In this document: positions 5,505 to 6,149 of the stretch, one piece after another
How the letters are laid out: every line of letters starts with the position of its first letter
How positions within the stretch are numbered: the stretch's first letter is position 1
Source of the DNA: JAUXIQ01 sp030620925 [NCBI: Nitrospinota bacterium]
GTDB taxonomy: Bacteria; JAUXIQ01
Assembly: GCA_030620925.1 (NCBI GenBank)
Contig: JAUXIQ010000133.1
Span: 1 to 6,149 of the forward strand
DNA length: 6,149 nucleotides
Direction: 5' to 3'
Notes under the pieces: generated by a model
What the model was told of the DNA's origin: nothing
Databases searched by the model: none
What the model saw: the letters and a program-made list of their open reading frames with translations, nothing else
Position numbers and translations under genes: made by a program

Positions 5505-5910
5505 AACAACGGGTGTAGAAAGATGAATTACTGCCGATATTATAAAACAGAACCTTTAACTCCCGTGAATAATGGTAGCAGAAGGAGCGGCAAAATTAAA
5601 GTTGTATAACTTGATGCCGGCAGAAGAAACTGACCGGAATATTTTTTTAAATTGAGTGTGAGAATTTTATATGGTTGTAAATGCTATGAATTGTCTATAG
5701 GATGTGTATTGTCTTACAGATTTGTGCTGTATTTTACATATATAGCTGGAATTTCAATGGTAACGATTCCCTACGATTAAAGCTGTGATGGATGAAGAAA
5801 ACATAATGTATGGTAATTTTCCAATTGACAATAAAACAATATATTTCTAATATAATTAATAGTTTTATATATTTAAGTAGTTTTATTAAAAAAAATTATG
5901 GGTTTTTTTG
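5505..5910. other. AT-rich gene-free stretch
   Basis: I see no convincing gene here on either strand. The longest plausible reading, ATG at 5523, gives 28 codons ending at 5609 with a poor ribosome binding site and no recognisable motif. Composition becomes markedly AT-rich from about 5640 to 5905, with A/T tracts such as those at 5641-5652, 5841-5875 and 5888-5909. The only signal I can support is the promoter-like site at 5825-5853. Confidence 0.6.
5825..5853 (+). promoter_or_regulatory. Promoter-like site upstream of the secreted-protein gene
   Basis: A perfect TTGACA (5825-5830) is followed after 17 bp by TAATAT (5848-5853). A perfect TATAAT (5851-5856) overlaps at 20-bp spacing. Transcription from near 5860 would give a leader of about 195 nt before the GTG at 6056, covering all the paired segments described at 5915-6030. 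In such AT-rich DNA chance matches are common, but the exact -35 raises the odds. Confidence 0.45.
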
Positions 5911-5914
5911 GAAG

Positions 5915-6030
5915 GCAGCTACTAGTTGAGACGCTGATGACCATCCGGCTCGTTAGCCACTGGATTAAAACAGATAGTGGAGGATGCTCGAAGGATTACA
6001 GGGATAATCTTTTAGTAGAGCTCTACCGAT
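5915..6030 (+). ncRNA. Candidate structured 5' leader RNA, class unassigned
   Basis: Several complementary segments nest in order. CTACTA (5919-5924) pairs with TAGTAG (6013-6018). CATCC (5942-5946) pairs with GGATG (5982-5986), enclosing a GGCT/AGCC hairpin (5947-5958) and ACT or CCACT with AGT or AGTGG (about 5957-5980). Then AAGGATTA and TAATCTTT (5991-5998 and 6005-6012) form a hairpin with a CAGGGA loop. A self-complementary 12-mer GTAGAGCTCTAC (6015-6026) overlaps the outer stem and could compete with it. Local GC content rises sharply compared with the AT-rich DNA on its left. The element ends about 13 nt before the ribosome binding site. By eye it does not match c-di-GMP, TPP, SAM, purine, glycine, lysine or fluoride riboswitch consensus. 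Confidence 0.4.
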
Positions 6031-6055
6031 AGATTTATTATTGGGAGTGGCGATA

Positions 6056-6149
6056 GTGAAGGTAAATTGTAAGCTACGATCATTAATAGTAATGCTGTTT
6101 ATACTGATGGCGATGGGGTTGGCGGCCAAGCCCCCGGCGGCCGATGCGG
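6056..6149 (+). CDS. N-terminus of a secreted protein, cut by window edge
   Basis: A GTG start at 6056 follows GGGAG (6043-6047) with 8-nt spacing. The 31 visible codons encode a classical Sec signal peptide: a basic n-region (MKVNCKLR), a hydrophobic core (SLIVMLFILMAMGLAA) and a polar c-region KPPAADA that ends in a plausible AxA-type cleavage site. There is no lipobox, so export rather than lipid anchoring is expected. The mature protein lies beyond the window and cannot be identified. Two in-frame ATG codons inside the hydrophobic core (6092, 6107) would destroy the signal peptide and lack ribosome binding sites, which supports GTG. A long, possibly structured leader precedes the gene and suggests post-transcriptional control. 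Confidence 0.7.
   Translation, partial: MKVNCKLRSLIVMLFILMAMGLAAKPPAADA

Noticed and set aside
5523-5609. 28-codon open frame in the AT-rich spacer
   Set aside because: Weak ribosome binding site, unremarkable composition and no recognisable motif.
5934-5946. GCTGATGAC resembling the 3' part of a fluoride riboswitch
   Set aside because: The upstream aptamer half (GGnGATGGnGTTC-like) is absent.
5956-5962. GCCACTG, a heptamer found in cobalamin riboswitches
   Set aside because: The B12 box and the other conserved blocks of the cobalamin riboswitch are missing around it, so it is probably chance.
5934-6018. Hammerhead ribozyme-like order: CTGATGA, stem, GAA, hairpin, CTT, then a closing stem
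   Set aside because: The order is right, but the core geometry fails. C5941 and C5989 cannot form the first stem II pair, three extra bases precede GAA, the conserved A15.1-U16.1 pair would be G-U, and stem I does not pair next to the core.
1-6149. CRISPR arrays, tRNA or rRNA genes, insertion sequences
   Set aside because: No regularly spaced repeats, cloverleaf, rRNA signature or transposase reading frame seen on either strand.

Overview
The window looks like chromosomal DNA from an anaerobic, selenium-using bacterium, possibly a Desulfotomaculum/Pelotomaculum-type firmicute or a deltaproteobacterium-like anaerobe. The lineage is inference from gene content, not a sequence match. Genes are moderately GC-rich, have strong GGAGG-type ribosome binding sites, and are separated by much more AT-rich spacers.

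Positions 1-1034 (minus strand) hold selD, selenophosphate synthase. It carries an in-frame UGA at its catalytic position (residue 18) followed by a compact SECIS-like hairpin, so it is a selenoprotein. A plain ORF caller will miss or truncate it. Divergent from it is a LysR-type regulator (1159-2073). The 124-bp AT-rich spacer between them has a good sigma-70 promoter for the regulator and a weaker one for selD. It also has a perfect 15-bp dyad and repeated half-sites, placed where a LysR protein would repress itself and activate selD. The dyad also equals the core of the classical Fur box.

Positions 2166-3673 (plus) hold an SCP-x/archaeal-type thiolase and a DUF35 zinc-ribbon/OB-fold protein, 11 nt apart and surely co-transcribed. 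Such pairs form thiolase complexes. The substrate cannot be read here, and no HMG-CoA synthase is present.

Positions 3674-3890 carry an inverted pair of REP-like palindromes. Next is an unrecognised 225-residue cysteine-containing cytosolic protein (3891-4568). It is followed by four tandem degenerate heptamers and a GC-rich terminator-like hairpin, then a convergent trmI-family tRNA m1A58 methyltransferase (4631-5422, minus).

Positions 5423-6055 have no convincing gene. They hold the trmI upstream region, an AT-rich stretch with a promoter-like site (5825-5853), and a leader with several complementary segments (about 5915-6030) that ends just before a GTG-started gene. That gene begins with a signal peptide and runs off the right edge (6056-6149).

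The most unusual features are the UGA-containing selD with its regulatory spacer, and the unassigned structured leader.
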